From Candidatus Woesearchaeota archaeon (GTDB taxonomy: Archaea; Nanobdellota; Nanobdellia; Woesearchaeales; GCA-2686295), in the NCBI GenBank assembly GCA_937912225.1, contig CALDOJ010000006.1:1-39564 (forward strand): DNA of 39,564 bases, read 5' to 3'. The translations under genes and the position numbers were made by a program. The notes under the pieces were generated by a model that was not told the DNA's origin, did not search any database, and saw nothing but the letters and a program-made list of their open reading frames with translations. Positions 30,320 through 39,156 of the stretch are shown here, one piece after another (the first letter of the stretch is position 1; every line of letters begins with the position of its first letter).

Positions 30320-31969
30320 TCACCTTTTTCTATTATAAAGATTATTCCAAATTTTCTTCTTTAACTCAAAAACTTGATTCTGATTATCGATTTTAACAAA
30401 ATCCCAAGGAATATTCATATAAGGAGCGCTAAACTCATTACGCCAATCAACACCAAATTCATCACAAGCCTTACAATAAGATTCTAAATCATTACCAAGT
30501 GAATAACCCCGATACAAAACTTCACCAGCCTTAAAATCACCAAGATTACAAATACCCTGCATTAAATGCCAAATAGGCTCTAAAGGATGAATATAAAGCG
30601 AAGTTGAATCCTTAACAATATTTGTAGCACCATTAATAAAATGCTCAGAATACTCCTTAAACACATCCAAACCAATAATAGGATATTCTTCTAAAGGAGT
30701 ATGAGGCTGAGAAAGTAATGGATACATGTAAATTTCAATTTTATTAGAATCGTGATGCTTATCAAGCATTGAAGAAACAGAACCTACCAAATCAATATAT
30801 GCATCTCTATCAGCTTGTTCTTCCCCAGGCACCCCTACAATATGATATAATCGAACTAATGAAGCTTTATCAATTACTGATTCTAAATTTTCTAAAATAA
30901 TTTTATTAGAAAACCCTTTCATCATAACTTTATTACGTAAAAAATCTGAACCAGTTTCTGGCGCGATATGAACTTCAGTTTGATCTAAATATGAAGCAAT
31001 CTTAGGTAAATGGTCGATTCTAACAGAACGAATAACAGGATTAGTAATTTTAAGATTTGAATGACTCCAGTCAAAAACTTCAATTAAATCTGAAGTAGGA
31101 ATATTAGTTACTGAACAACCAGCAAGAGTAGCAGTCTCAACTCCAATCGAATCAAACTCTTTAAGATATTCCTTAATAGGTTCAACTCCTTGAAAAGAAT
31201 AATCACCTCTAACATGAGTAATTTCACAAAAACCACATTTAGATTTACAAGAATAGTCAGCAAAGATTAAAGCTTTATCTTTACTCATCAATAAACTAGC
31301 ACGACGAGTACCAGCAACATCATCAATTGTCTGAAAGTCAACTGATTTTGTGTATTCTGGAATGTAAACTCCATTAACTTTTGACATACTGGTTAATATA
31401 TCAACTTCTGATATACTCGACTGTCTTTCTAGCATATTATATAGTAGCATTTCTGAAGCTGCAATACTTCCTTCACCAATTACAAAAGCATCAAAGAAGT
31501 CTTCATAAGGAACAGGATTTAATACTCCTAATCCACCTGCAATGATTAAAGGACTATTGTTAATATTTCGTTCAGATTTTAGAATAGAAATATTTGCTTT
31601 TTCAAAGAATTCAAAGACATTGCTCATAACACTTGGATTAGATATGCTAAAACCAATAACATCTACATCTCTTATATCCCAATTATTAAAAAAAGATGTA
31701 ATTTTATCACCTTTAGTAAACATCTCCATTACATCCTTACTATATATAGATGCAAAATCTACATCATAAGGAGTGTTCTTGTAAACATGATCTGCAACTA
31801 TTTGCATTCCAGCTGACAACTTAACTGTTTTAAGTTTATCAGGTTGAACAAAAACAGCTTTTAAATTATGTCCTTTTTCTTTCCAGAAAGGTGCGCATTC
31901 AGGGCTTATTAGAATTTGTTCAAGCTCTTTTTGTTTTGCATCTCTTTGTGCTTTCATGAATTTCGTCAT
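30320..31969 (-). CDS. Radical SAM protein with cobalamin-binding-like N-terminal domain
   Basis: 549-aa enzyme. An N-terminal Rossmann-like domain (about 36-170) has VDVIGFSISNPSVM, PLIIAGGLGVLNPVPYEDFFDAFVIGEG in the form of B12-binding radical SAM proteins, but the lower B12-ligating DxHxxG motif is not present. The cluster motif is C241-KSK-C245-GF-C248. YHIVGVPGEEQADR near residue 375 is a later barrel strand typical of the class. The start at 31969 has an AGGTAAAT Shine-Dalgarno (31971-31980). It precedes the IucA/IucC-like gene by four bases, so the two enzymes probably act on one product. Confidence 0.87.
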   Translation of the reverse strand: MTKFMKAQRDAKQKELEQILISPECAPFWKEKGHNLKAVFVQPDKLKTVKLSAGMQIVADHVYKNTPYDVDFASIYSKDVMEMFTKGDKITSFFNNWDIRDVDVIGFSISNPSVMSNVFEFFEKANISILKSERNINNSPLIIAGGLGVLNPVPYEDFFDAFVIGEGSIAASEMLLYNMLERQSSISEVDILTSMSKVNGVYIPEYTKSVDFQTIDDVAGTRRASLLMSKDKALIFADYSCKSKCGFCEITHVRGDYSFQGVEPIKEYLKEFDSIGVETATLAGCSVTNIPTSDLIEVFDWSHSNLKITNPVIRSVRIDHLPKIASYLDQTEVHIAPETGSDFLRNKVMMKGFSNKIILENLESVIDKASLVRLYHIVGVPGEEQADRDAYIDLVGSVSSMLDKHHDSNKIEIYMYPLLSQPHTPLEEYPIIGLDVFKEYSEHFINGATNIVKDSTSLYIHPLEPIWHLMQGICNLGDFKAGEVLYRGYSLGNDLESYCKACDEFGVDWRNEFSAPYMNIPWDFVKIDNQNQVFELKKKIWNNLYNRKR

Positions 31970-32050
31970 TGTATTTACCTTGTTTTATTTCATAGCTCTC
32001 GCTAGATTGTGTTAACTGATGTTTGTAAAAATAATAAAGGAAAAAAGTAA

Positions 32051-33001
32051 TTATACGCTGAAGTAAACAGGTTCTAAGTCTATCTCTTCACCTTCTTTTG
32101 CAAACTGAACACTTGGTTTAACTAAGTAGTCACCTTCACTAAACTTCTCATCTAAGTAGTCTTGTGCTCGTTTAGTTATAGCATCCATTGTATCATCACT
32201 ATGTCTGATGTCATGGTGACCTAAGAACAATCTTTTTACTCCTGCTTCAAGCGCTATATCGATTCCAACTTCGTAAGTTGAGTGTCCCCATGTTTTCTTG
32301 CTCATTCCAGGCAAGTCAAAAGCTGAAGGATCGTACTCTTCTGGTGTGTACTGAGCGTCATAATACATGGCGTCTGCATCTTTACTCCACTCCACTATTC
32401 GTTTATCATTCTCACCAAACTCATACTTACCATCATTATAGCTGCCATCATGTTCGTTATCAGTGCAAAAAACAAAAGTTTGTTTTTTCTCTTCTATTTT
32501 GTATGAAAAACAGCTGTCTGGGTGATCAACTTTCATATAACTTATCTTAGCTCCATTCTCAATTGATTCACCTTCTTTTAAATCGTGAAAGTTTAATTCA
32601 GCACCATAAGTTCTCATTTGTGCTAAAGTTACTGGAAAGTTTGGAAACTCTTGTTGACCTGCCATTGTTTCTTCTAAAGTTTTCTCAGCTTTTGCTTCAC
32701 CATATAAGTCTAATTGGTTTCCACCAATGTAAGCTGGAGTAAAGAATGGAAAACCTTGTATGTGGTCCCAGTGAACGTGGCTTAAGAAGATTTTAGCTTT
32801 ACCTTGTCCTTGTCCAAATCCTTTACTCATTAAGTCGTCACCAAGAACTGCTAAACCCGAACCCATGTCAAAGATGTATTCTTCTCCGCTGTCAAGGATT
32901 GCTTCTAAGCAAGTTGTGTTTCCTCCATACTTTGAAGTTTCAAAGCCCGGTCTTGATGGTGTTGGTAAACTGCCTCTAACTCCGTAAAATTTTATTTTCA
33001 T
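32051..33001 (-). CDS. Metallo-beta-lactamase-fold hydrolase
   Basis: 316-aa MBL-fold enzyme. FYGVRGSLPTP with YGGNTTCLE at the start, FDMGSGL at 44-50, and the zinc motif H75-V-H77-W-D79-H80 are seen, followed by IQGFPFF, LGHHD later. This is the family of putative phosphodiesterases with VRGS...GGNTxC. GGAGGGATT just before the ATG is the Shine-Dalgarno. An 81-base gap separates it from the B12-type radical SAM gene; a common transcript is possible. Substrate unknown. Confidence 0.85.
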   Translation of the reverse strand: MKIKFYGVRGSLPTPSRPGFETSKYGGNTTCLEAILDSGEEYIFDMGSGLAVLGDDLMSKGFGQGQGKAKIFLSHVHWDHIQGFPFFTPAYIGGNQLDLYGEAKAEKTLEETMAGQQEFPNFPVTLAQMRTYGAELNFHDLKEGESIENGAKISYMKVDHPDSCFSYKIEEKKQTFVFCTDNEHDGSYNDGKYEFGENDKRIVEWSKDADAMYYDAQYTPEEYDPSAFDLPGMSKKTWGHSTYEVGIDIALEAGVKRLFLGHHDIRHSDDTMDAITKRAQDYLDEKFSEGDYLVKPSVQFAKEGEEIDLEPVYFSV

Positions 33002-33015
33002 CTGAATCCCTCCGT

Positions 33016-33318
33016 TTAGTTGTATAATTCTTCTCGGCCTTCTATTGTTAATGCGCCAAGTCTTTTTTGTTCATTGTCTGTAATTGCGTACATAACTGGC
33101 ATGTAATATCCAAAGTCTGAAACTCTGTTTGTTTCACAGATATTAAATTCATACTCCATGTGTAGTTCTGCGTTATAGTCGTTAGCAATTCTTTTCATAT
33201 CGTCTAAGAATTGGTTTGATGCGTTGTTTTGTCCTTCTGAGTCATAAAGAGCTTGTGTGATTTCATCCAAGCCGTTGTATGACTTTCCTTTCATTTGTTG
33301 GTTGTGTGTTGCGTTCAT
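33016..33318 (-). CDS. Unknown protein upstream of MBL hydrolase
   Basis: 100-aa soluble protein, not recognised. A helical N-terminus (SYNGLDEITQALYDSEGQNN) then strands (AELHMEYEFNICETN; YYMPVMYAITDNE). The MBL gene starts 14 bases after its stop, so they are co-transcribed. AGGTGAAAC before the ATG is the Shine-Dalgarno; TATATATCAG near 33350 is the likely promoter, divergent from that of the Lrp gene at 33428. Confidence 0.6.
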   Translation of the reverse strand: MNATHNQQMKGKSYNGLDEITQALYDSEGQNNASNQFLDDMKRIANDYNAELHMEYEFNICETNRVSDFGYYMPVMYAITDNEQKRLGALTIEGREELYN

Positions 33319-33427
33319 TTTGTTTCACCTAATGTATAGTATAGTAAATCTGATATATAAAAGAATCTAATGAATTTTTTACAAAAACAAAAAGATTTAT
33401 ATAATATTTTACATTATTGTGTATTAA

Positions 33428-34426
33428 ATGAAACTAGATTCACGAAATAAGCGAATTTTGTACGAATTATGGAATGATGCAAGAATTCCTGCATCTCAAA
33501 TAGCAAAGAAGCTAAACTTATCAAGAGAAGTAGTCGAATACAGGATAAAACAGCTAATTAAAGACAAATACATCCAAGAATTCATAACAATAATCGATAC
33601 AAACAGGCTAGGTTACAAGCAATACACAATTCACTTACAATTAAAGAATTTTGAAGAAGAAAAGGAAGCAGAAATAATTACTTATTTAAAAAACCACGAT
33701 TATGTCAAATGGATCGTAACATCGTCTGGAAAATGGGATGTAATATTCAACATGATTGCAAAGAACGAGCAACAATTTGATGATATCTTATCAAAAATCT
33801 GTTATGACATTAAAGATAATCTAAGAACTTACAATGTCTTTAGTCAAACTAAGCTTTACAAGGATGCAGACATTCTATTCTTAAAAGAAAAAGAAGAAAC
33901 ACAAACTTGGAAAAAAGAAGAAAAACAAACTAAAATCAAACTTGATGAAAAGGACTTAAAAATTTTAGAATTACTAAGCCGTAATGCAAGAGCGCACATT
34001 TTAGAAATTGCAAAAAATGTACAACTAACGCCTGAAGCCGTCAGCTACAGAATAAAAAAGTTAAAATCTCAAGGAATAATCAAAAACTTTAGAGCTGTAA
34101 TAAACATTTCAAAATTAGATCAATTATGGTATTATTTAATGCTTCAAGTAGAAGGATTAGACCCGCAAGCAGAAAAAGACATTAAAGGTTTCTTTAAAGA
34201 ACATAAGAAAATCTTCTTCGTTGACAAACTAATTGGAGAATGGAATTTACGAATTGAAGTTTTGGCTAAAGATCATGAAGAGTTTCATAAAATTTTCATG
34301 CAGATTAGAAAGAAACTTCAAGACTATCTAAAGTCATATGAACTATCAATCATATTCAAAGATTTACATCAAGTATCTTATACAAATGGGATAATAAAAG
34401 AATTAAAAAAAGAAATAATTATCTAA
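33428..34426 (+). CDS. Double-length Lrp/AsnC regulator (HTH-RAM-HTH-RAM)
   Basis: 332-aa fused-dimer Lrp regulator. The first HTH is near 3-55 (LDSRNKRILYELWNDAR; LSREVVEYRIKQLIKDKYI), the second about 171-220 (LDEKDLKILELLSRNAR; LTPEAVSYRIKKLKSQGII). RAM-like regions follow each (YKQYTIHLQLKNFEEEK; LWYYLMLQVEGLD). TTTATATAAT at 33391-33400 lies about 30 bases before the ATG. It is divergent from the 33318-29143 gene set, so regulation of that set is a reasonable hypothesis. Confidence 0.88.
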   Translation: MKLDSRNKRILYELWNDARIPASQIAKKLNLSREVVEYRIKQLIKDKYIQEFITIIDTNRLGYKQYTIHLQLKNFEEEKEAEIITYLKNHDYVKWIVTSSGKWDVIFNMIAKNEQQFDDILSKICYDIKDNLRTYNVFSQTKLYKDADILFLKEKEETQTWKKEEKQTKIKLDEKDLKILELLSRNARAHILEIAKNVQLTPEAVSYRIKKLKSQGIIKNFRAVINISKLDQLWYYLMLQVEGLDPQAEKDIKGFFKEHKKIFFVDKLIGEWNLRIEVLAKDHEEFHKIFMQIRKKLQDYLKSYELSIIFKDLHQVSYTNGIIKELKKEIII

Positions 34427-36042
34427 CGATAATTAATTTTCAAATTTTGTCCTAAACGTTCTCTAACATCATTTCTAATGTTCATAAGCATTACTTCGGT
34501 TGTAAAGTCTGAATTATACACATCAATTGTTCTAGTTGAAGTGTTATAATGAACTACGTGTGCGTTTGGAAATTCTGCTAATTCAAAAGGTTCTGCTGCT
34601 GCTTCTAAATTTTTATAGATTTCTAGTTCATGAACTTTTTTTGGAATAGATTTTCCTTCAGCTTTAGCATGATTAATTTGGTTTTTTCTTAAATTAAACC
34701 TGTTTTCAATATCTTTTTCATCAGATTCTAATTCAAAAATGTATAATTCTTCAACATCATTTTGCTCTAATAAGCCTTTGATTTTCTCTCGTCTGTCTTT
34801 AAGATGGTATGTAGCATCCATTATAACTCCTGTTCCATGAGCAAATCTTTTTTCAGCTCGTTCATTCATTTCATCATAAACAACATCTTTATCTTTTTCA
34901 GGGTTCATAGTTACAAAACTAAATTGTTGATTTTCATATTCGTCTCTTATAGCGTCACTTTCTAAAACATCAACACCAAGAACTTTTTGTATTAAATTAA
35001 GTGTTGTTGATTTGCCTGTTGCAGGTAAACCCATACTAATAACTAAGAACTTTTCAGTTTCATCATCTGAATGTCTTAATGCTTTTGCAACTTGGTAGAA
35101 ATTCTCAATATCTGCTTTTGATTCGACCATACAAAGTTTATCAAGTCCTTGAAGTTGGTCTTCACTTATGATTCTAATTATTTCTTCATTACAAGTTAAG
35201 GCTCCTTCTTCATAAATTCCTTTATGTAAATCTTGACCTTTTACTGTTTGTGTTAAATGAACTTGTCCAATAATATCTCTATATTGTTTGAATTTTGTAA
35301 CTGTATCTTTATTTGCTTCTTCTGCAGTCATTCCTAAATGCATCATATCTAAGAAATAATGAGCCGTATCCATATTGATTAATGTCCCATATTTTTTATT
35401 TAAGCTAAGAAGCTGATCCCAAGTCGCACCACCAGTTTCAACACATAAGTCAACATTAGAATTAGTTGTATGAATAAAATGAACTAAATCTGAAATGTAT
35501 TCATCATATTGAGCCCATTCTTTGTCATTGAGCATCACTTCTGGTTTTGTAACATGAACTGTAAGCAGATTAATTCCTAATTTATCTGCTAATTGAATAG
35601 TATCGTACATTTCAAATGAATCTGTTTCTCGAGCATTTAATATAACTGAACCATCTGGTGAAGCAACAATTGGTTTTTGAGTTCCGTCAGCTTGTTCTTG
35701 ATATTCGTTAGGTACAACGAACCATTTGAAATCAAAGTTGAATAATTTACCATTTTCAGGGTCTCTATCAACAATGAATGGCGCGTGCATCATTAAGTCA
35801 ATATCATTTTCTTTTGCTTTTTGAACATAAGCTTGAATTGTGTCGTATTCTTGTCCTTCAAGAGCTATTTCATCAAATGTTTGAAAATGTACTTCAACAC
35901 CACCTAATAAACCGTTGAATTCTCGAATCTTTGAGTCTAATCCACCGTGATAAACCATTAAATAGTTTCCTGGAAAAAGATGTTGGGTTTTACTATTAGG
36001 ATTATCTGGGAATGTTACCAGAATTTCTAGGTTCTTAGTCAT
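34423..36042 (-). CDS. TIM-barrel (AP-endonuclease-2-like) / P-loop kinase fusion
   Basis: 539-aa two-domain protein. Residues about 25-320 form a xylose-isomerase/endonuclease-IV-like barrel with metal ligands: MMHAPF (H86), LTVHVT (H163), CVETGG (E202), NMDTAH (D225, H228), QVHLTQ (H262), DLHKG (H273), MVES (E307). Residues about 332-480 are a small-molecule kinase with GLPATGKST at 338-346, ESDAIR (D363) and VIMDATYHLKDRR (D409). Barrel plus kinase on one chain suggests two successive steps on one substrate such as a sugar or nucleoside. The P-loop half resembles the protein at the window start. The next gene on the same strand is 13 bases upstream. Confidence 0.82.
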   Translation of the reverse strand: MTKNLEILVTFPDNPNSKTQHLFPGNYLMVYHGGLDSKIREFNGLLGGVEVHFQTFDEIALEGQEYDTIQAYVQKAKENDIDLMMHAPFIVDRDPENGKLFNFDFKWFVVPNEYQEQADGTQKPIVASPDGSVILNARETDSFEMYDTIQLADKLGINLLTVHVTKPEVMLNDKEWAQYDEYISDLVHFIHTTNSNVDLCVETGGATWDQLLSLNKKYGTLINMDTAHYFLDMMHLGMTAEEANKDTVTKFKQYRDIIGQVHLTQTVKGQDLHKGIYEEGALTCNEEIIRIISEDQLQGLDKLCMVESKADIENFYQVAKALRHSDDETEKFLVISMGLPATGKSTTLNLIQKVLGVDVLESDAIRDEYENQQFSFVTMNPEKDKDVVYDEMNERAEKRFAHGTGVIMDATYHLKDRREKIKGLLEQNDVEELYIFELESDEKDIENRFNLRKNQINHAKAEGKSIPKKVHELEIYKNLEAAAEPFELAEFPNAHVVHYNTSTRTIDVYNSDFTTEVMLMNIRNDVRERLGQNLKINYR

Positions 36043-36055
36043 TTTAACAGCTAGT

Positions 36056-36889
36056 TCACATGTCTAATGCTTTGTATGCTTGTATTTCTTTTGTTGTTAC
36101 TTTTGCATATTCTGTCAGTAATGTTTTACCAAATTTTCCAACATCACTCATATAAGAATGAACAATATTTCCTATTTCAGAAGGATTAACTCCTATTTCT
36201 GATAAATCATTAATTCCGTCCATTTTTGAAGTTATTAGGGCGGGAATTATTAATCCAAATGGCATTTTTTGAAGTTCATCAAATTTATTAACTAATTTGC
36301 TTAATTCCTGAATGCTTTTAACTTGAATTTTTTCATATTCGCTTACAGATCCATAAACAGTTCTGACAATTCCAACCATATCTTCTTTAGATCTTAATAC
36401 TTCATCAGGTGATTTGCCTGTTTTTTGACAATGATCAGCTATTTCTTTAACATAATCATTACTTCTTTGAATAGTTTTTGTAGAATCACGTAATTCTTGT
36501 GTGGAAGTTTCAAGTTCATTAAGTGATTCGTTTTTACTTCCTAAACTTGCAAAATAATCCATTAAATCTCCACCATTTGTTTTTTCTGAAATTAATTCAC
36601 TAACCACAGGTGATTCAATTACATCTTTAATTGGTTCCCAAAGAGTATTGATTACATCAGGTAAAAGTCCAAATATTCCTGTTACTAAATGTTTTGCTGA
36701 ACTGTATTCTAATTCCGATCCTGTTTTTTTAACAGCATTTGAATAAGCCTGTTCTATTAATTCTGCACTATATCTTCTGACTGCAGCCCTCGTATTATCT
36801 ATAGGATTTTCAGATTTAACCACTGTATCTACGCCTAATATTCTTAATAATTCGCTCATCTCATTTACATCATCTATATTTTCTGCCAT
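36056..36889 (-). CDS. Unknown helical protein upstream of barrel-kinase
   Basis: 277-aa soluble protein, not recognised. It is almost fully helical, with heptad-like segments (ESLNELETSTQELRDSTKTIQRSNDYVKE; KSIQELSKLVNKFDELQ) and no signal or membrane span. AGGTGA (36901-36906 region) precedes the ATG and a TTTATAAAA-type box lies before it. First gene of a two-gene operon with the fusion protein, 13 bases apart, so a scaffold or partner role is possible. Confidence 0.6.
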   Translation of the reverse strand: MAENIDDVNEMSELLRILGVDTVVKSENPIDNTRAAVRRYSAELIEQAYSNAVKKTGSELEYSSAKHLVTGIFGLLPDVINTLWEPIKDVIESPVVSELISEKTNGGDLMDYFASLGSKNESLNELETSTQELRDSTKTIQRSNDYVKEIADHCQKTGKSPDEVLRSKEDMVGIVRTVYGSVSEYEKIQVKSIQELSKLVNKFDELQKMPFGLIIPALITSKMDGINDLSEIGVNPSEIGNIVHSYMSDVGKFGKTLLTEYAKVTTKEIQAYKALDM

Positions 36890-37018
36890 TTTATTTTTTC
36901 ACCTTTATATTGTTTTTATAAACTATTCATTATTTTAACTACTAAGAAGTAGAAACTAATATTTAAATGTTACTATTTTAGAGCAAGATTTAAATAAAAC
37001 AAACATAATCCATAAACC

Positions 37019-37288
37019 ATGGGAATAATATCTAAAATCATAACTCTAGCAATAATTCTCGTAGTAGTTTATGCATTTATGCTGGTAAAAGGCGATAATG
37101 ACACAGGTGCAACAGCTCAAGTAATTAAAGACACGTCAGGAGTGATAGGTGCTACTGCAAGCGAAGTTAACAACCTAGCTGAAAAAACAGGTCTTAAATC
37201 GTGGATTAAAGGCAAACTAATCGATGTTCTAGATAAAACAAAAGAAAAATTAGAAGAACCATCCATTAATGATTCTTCTGAAGAGTAA
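37019..37288 (+). CDS. Small single-TM/secreted helical protein
   Basis: 89-aa protein with one N-terminal helix (IISKIITLAIILVVVYAFMLV, about 3-23) and a helical acidic tail containing GVIGATASEVNNLAEKTGLKSWIKGKLIDVLDKTKEKLEE, which could pair as an amphipathic helix. GATTTAAATAAAA about 27 bases upstream fits a leaderless start. Not recognised. Convergent with the lipoprotein gene. Confidence 0.55.
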   Translation: MGIISKIITLAIILVVVYAFMLVKGDNDTGATAQVIKDTSGVIGATASEVNNLAEKTGLKSWIKGKLIDVLDKTKEKLEEPSINDSSEE

Positions 37289-37291
37289 AAA

Positions 37292-38422
37292 TTAACTTCT
37301 AGACCAAATTTCGAATTTAGCTTTAACAGTTGTTTCTCCAAGAGTGTTAATAAACAAGCTATCAAGTTTAATTTCTAAATCACCTAATAATCTTGTTTGT
37401 CCGACAGCCATTGTTCTTTGTTCATCATTTAATATAAAAACAACGCTCATAGCATCACTATTAACACCTGTAACTGTTAAACTATTCTGCCCCATTAAAT
37501 TAAACTCATAAACTTCGTTCATATCAAGAACCTGCGAAATCATATTAAAAGCTTCACGTTCAATATTAATATTAACAGTATTTTCTACATTATTAACTTC
37601 AGTTACATCAATTAACAAATCGCCAACAACTCCTCGTTCGCCATGTTCAAAAATGCTCTTAACTCCATTAACAGATAATTGCAATTCAGAAGAATCAACA
37701 TAAATTAATTTTAACAAGTATTGATTGTTATTCAACAATATTAATTTTGATTCACCTTCTTTTAATTCTAAAGAAATTTCTTCATTTTCATAAGAACCTT
37801 TAACAATTGAAGCAGGATGTTTTTCCAGATATTTCAGTAATAAATCAGTTCCAATACCGTATTCAATAGTTATAACACGCCCTTCTGAAACCCACAAATA
37901 AATGTTTTCGTAAGGATTATAATAAACATCCTGATCTAAATAATCAATATCTTCATCATCTAAAAATATGTATTTTTCATTTTTCTTAATATTGTCTAAG
38001 AAGGTTACAACATTGACTTTTTCTAAATTGTCAGAATAAAGAACTGAAACAACTGCTTCCATAGTCCCATAAGAATAATAAGCTTCAAAAGCTTTAAAAG
38101 AAAAACCATTAACTATTTTATTAGAAACAGATTTGGTCCTTTCATATTCATATTCACCAATTCTTTTCTCAATTAATAATTCAGATGCATCTAATTCTTC
38201 TAAGATATTTTGTTCTTCTTCTACAACTGGTTCAACTTCTTCTTCAGACTCAGCAGTCTTATCTACCGCATCAACAACTGCATCTTTTACAGAGTCTGCA
38301 GCACCGCCAATAGCGTCTTTTACATCAGACACATTAATGACAATTTCATCACCTGATTCTGAGTTGCAAGCTGTTAAAAATAGAAGAATAACTAATAAAC
38401 TAAAAATGATTTTGAATTTCAT
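37292..38422 (-). CDS. Lipoprotein with extracytoplasmic beta domains
   Basis: 376-aa predicted lipoprotein. Signal helix with lipobox LTAC, Cys at 19, then an acidic helical linker (ADSVKDAVVDAVDKTAESEEEVEPVVEEE) and a long strand-rich region likely made of repeated beta domains (for example ISLELKEGESKLILLNNNQYLLKLIYVDSSELQLSVNGV). The C-terminal 50 residues resemble the S-layer/NPCBM-like strand pattern RTMAVGQTRLLGDLEIKLDSLF. GGTGG just before the ATG is the Shine-Dalgarno. It faces outside; function unknown. Confidence 0.68.
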   Translation of the reverse strand: MKFKIIFSLLVILLFLTACNSESGDEIVINVSDVKDAIGGAADSVKDAVVDAVDKTAESEEEVEPVVEEEQNILEELDASELLIEKRIGEYEYERTKSVSNKIVNGFSFKAFEAYYSYGTMEAVVSVLYSDNLEKVNVVTFLDNIKKNEKYIFLDDEDIDYLDQDVYYNPYENIYLWVSEGRVITIEYGIGTDLLLKYLEKHPASIVKGSYENEEISLELKEGESKLILLNNNQYLLKLIYVDSSELQLSVNGVKSIFEHGERGVVGDLLIDVTEVNNVENTVNINIEREAFNMISQVLDMNEVYEFNLMGQNSLTVTGVNSDAMSVVFILNDEQRTMAVGQTRLLGDLEIKLDSLFINTLGETTVKAKFEIWSRS

Positions 38423-38458
38423 ATTACCACCAAATAATTGTAATGGTAGAACAGGTAT

Positions 38459-38791
38459 TTAATTCTTTCTTTTTATACTATCAACTAAAATCTCTTGCTC
38501 GCCGTTATATACATCAACTGTTCCAACAACTTCAATATGTTCACCAACTTCTAATTCAACGTTTTCAAATATAACATTTTTAACAGTAACCTCTTGACTT
38601 AAATCAAAGAAAGTAAGATTTCCATTATGCACAACTCGTTTGACAACACCAACAACTTTAACAGAATCATCTAATTCAAGTTCTAAAAAAGAAGATTCAT
38701 CAATATCAGTTGTTTGTAAGATAACAAATAATGCAGTAGTTCCAATAACTGAAAAAATCAAAGCCAGTTTTAGAAGAGTCGAATCTTGCAT
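38459..38791 (-). CDS. Single-TM OB-fold protein
   Basis: 110-aa protein: one membrane helix (LLKLALIFSVIGTTALFVIL, about 6-25), then an OB-fold barrel of VGVVKRVVHNGNLTFFDLSQEVTVKNVIF and GEHIEVVGTVDVYNGEQEILVDSIKRKN, the strand pattern of tRNA_anti/NfeD-like single-domain OB folds. It starts two bases after the stop of the RelE toxin, so read-through from the toxin transcript is likely. Nucleic acid binding is the common role, but on an external face ligand binding is equally possible. Confidence 0.68.
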   Translation of the reverse strand: MQDSTLLKLALIFSVIGTTALFVILQTTDIDESSFLELELDDSVKVVGVVKRVVHNGNLTFFDLSQEVTVKNVIFENVELEVGEHIEVVGTVDVYNGEQEILVDSIKRKN

Positions 38792-38793
38792 TT

Positions 38794-39114
38794 TTAATAT
38801 TTAAACCTTTCTTCGTATTTTTTGTGGTCAAGAATTTCTAGAACGAAAGCTATGATTTCAATTTCATCTCCTTTAATAGTATATAGCATTCTCCATCCTT
38901 CAGGTAAGTTTATTTTCCAAAGATTATCGAGTTTATATTTGTTTAAGTATTCTTTAGGAATAAGTTTTTTTTGAATTCTTATCCCTGAAGAAGGATCAAC
39001 TTCAATTAAATGTAGCTTGTTATTAATAGCTTTTATTAGAATTGATTTGTTCTTTTTCTTAAGAGTGTAATAAATTCTTCTTGCTTCTTTTAACAAAATT
39101 ATTTGTTTTTTCAT
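38794..39114 (-). CDS. RelE-family toxin (module 3), own promoter
   Basis: 106-aa RelE/ParE-type toxin: KQIILLKEARRIYYTLKKKNK start, ILIKAINNKLHLI, LWKINLPEGWRMLYTIKGDEIEIIAFVLEILDHKKYEERF end. It is paralogous to the toxin at 15010. A TTTATAAG box at 39137-39144, about 25-28 bases before its ATG, lies between it and the truncated antitoxin gene, so it can be transcribed alone. The neighbouring antitoxin is damaged; whether the toxin is still active is unclear. Confidence 0.8.
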   Translation of the reverse strand: MKKQIILLKEARRIYYTLKKKNKSILIKAINNKLHLIEVDPSSGIRIQKKLIPKEYLNKYKLDNLWKINLPEGWRMLYTIKGDEIEIIAFVLEILDHKKYEERFKY

Positions 39115-39156
39115 AAATTAATTTAGAGAATAATAATTTATAAGAATTTGTTAAAA

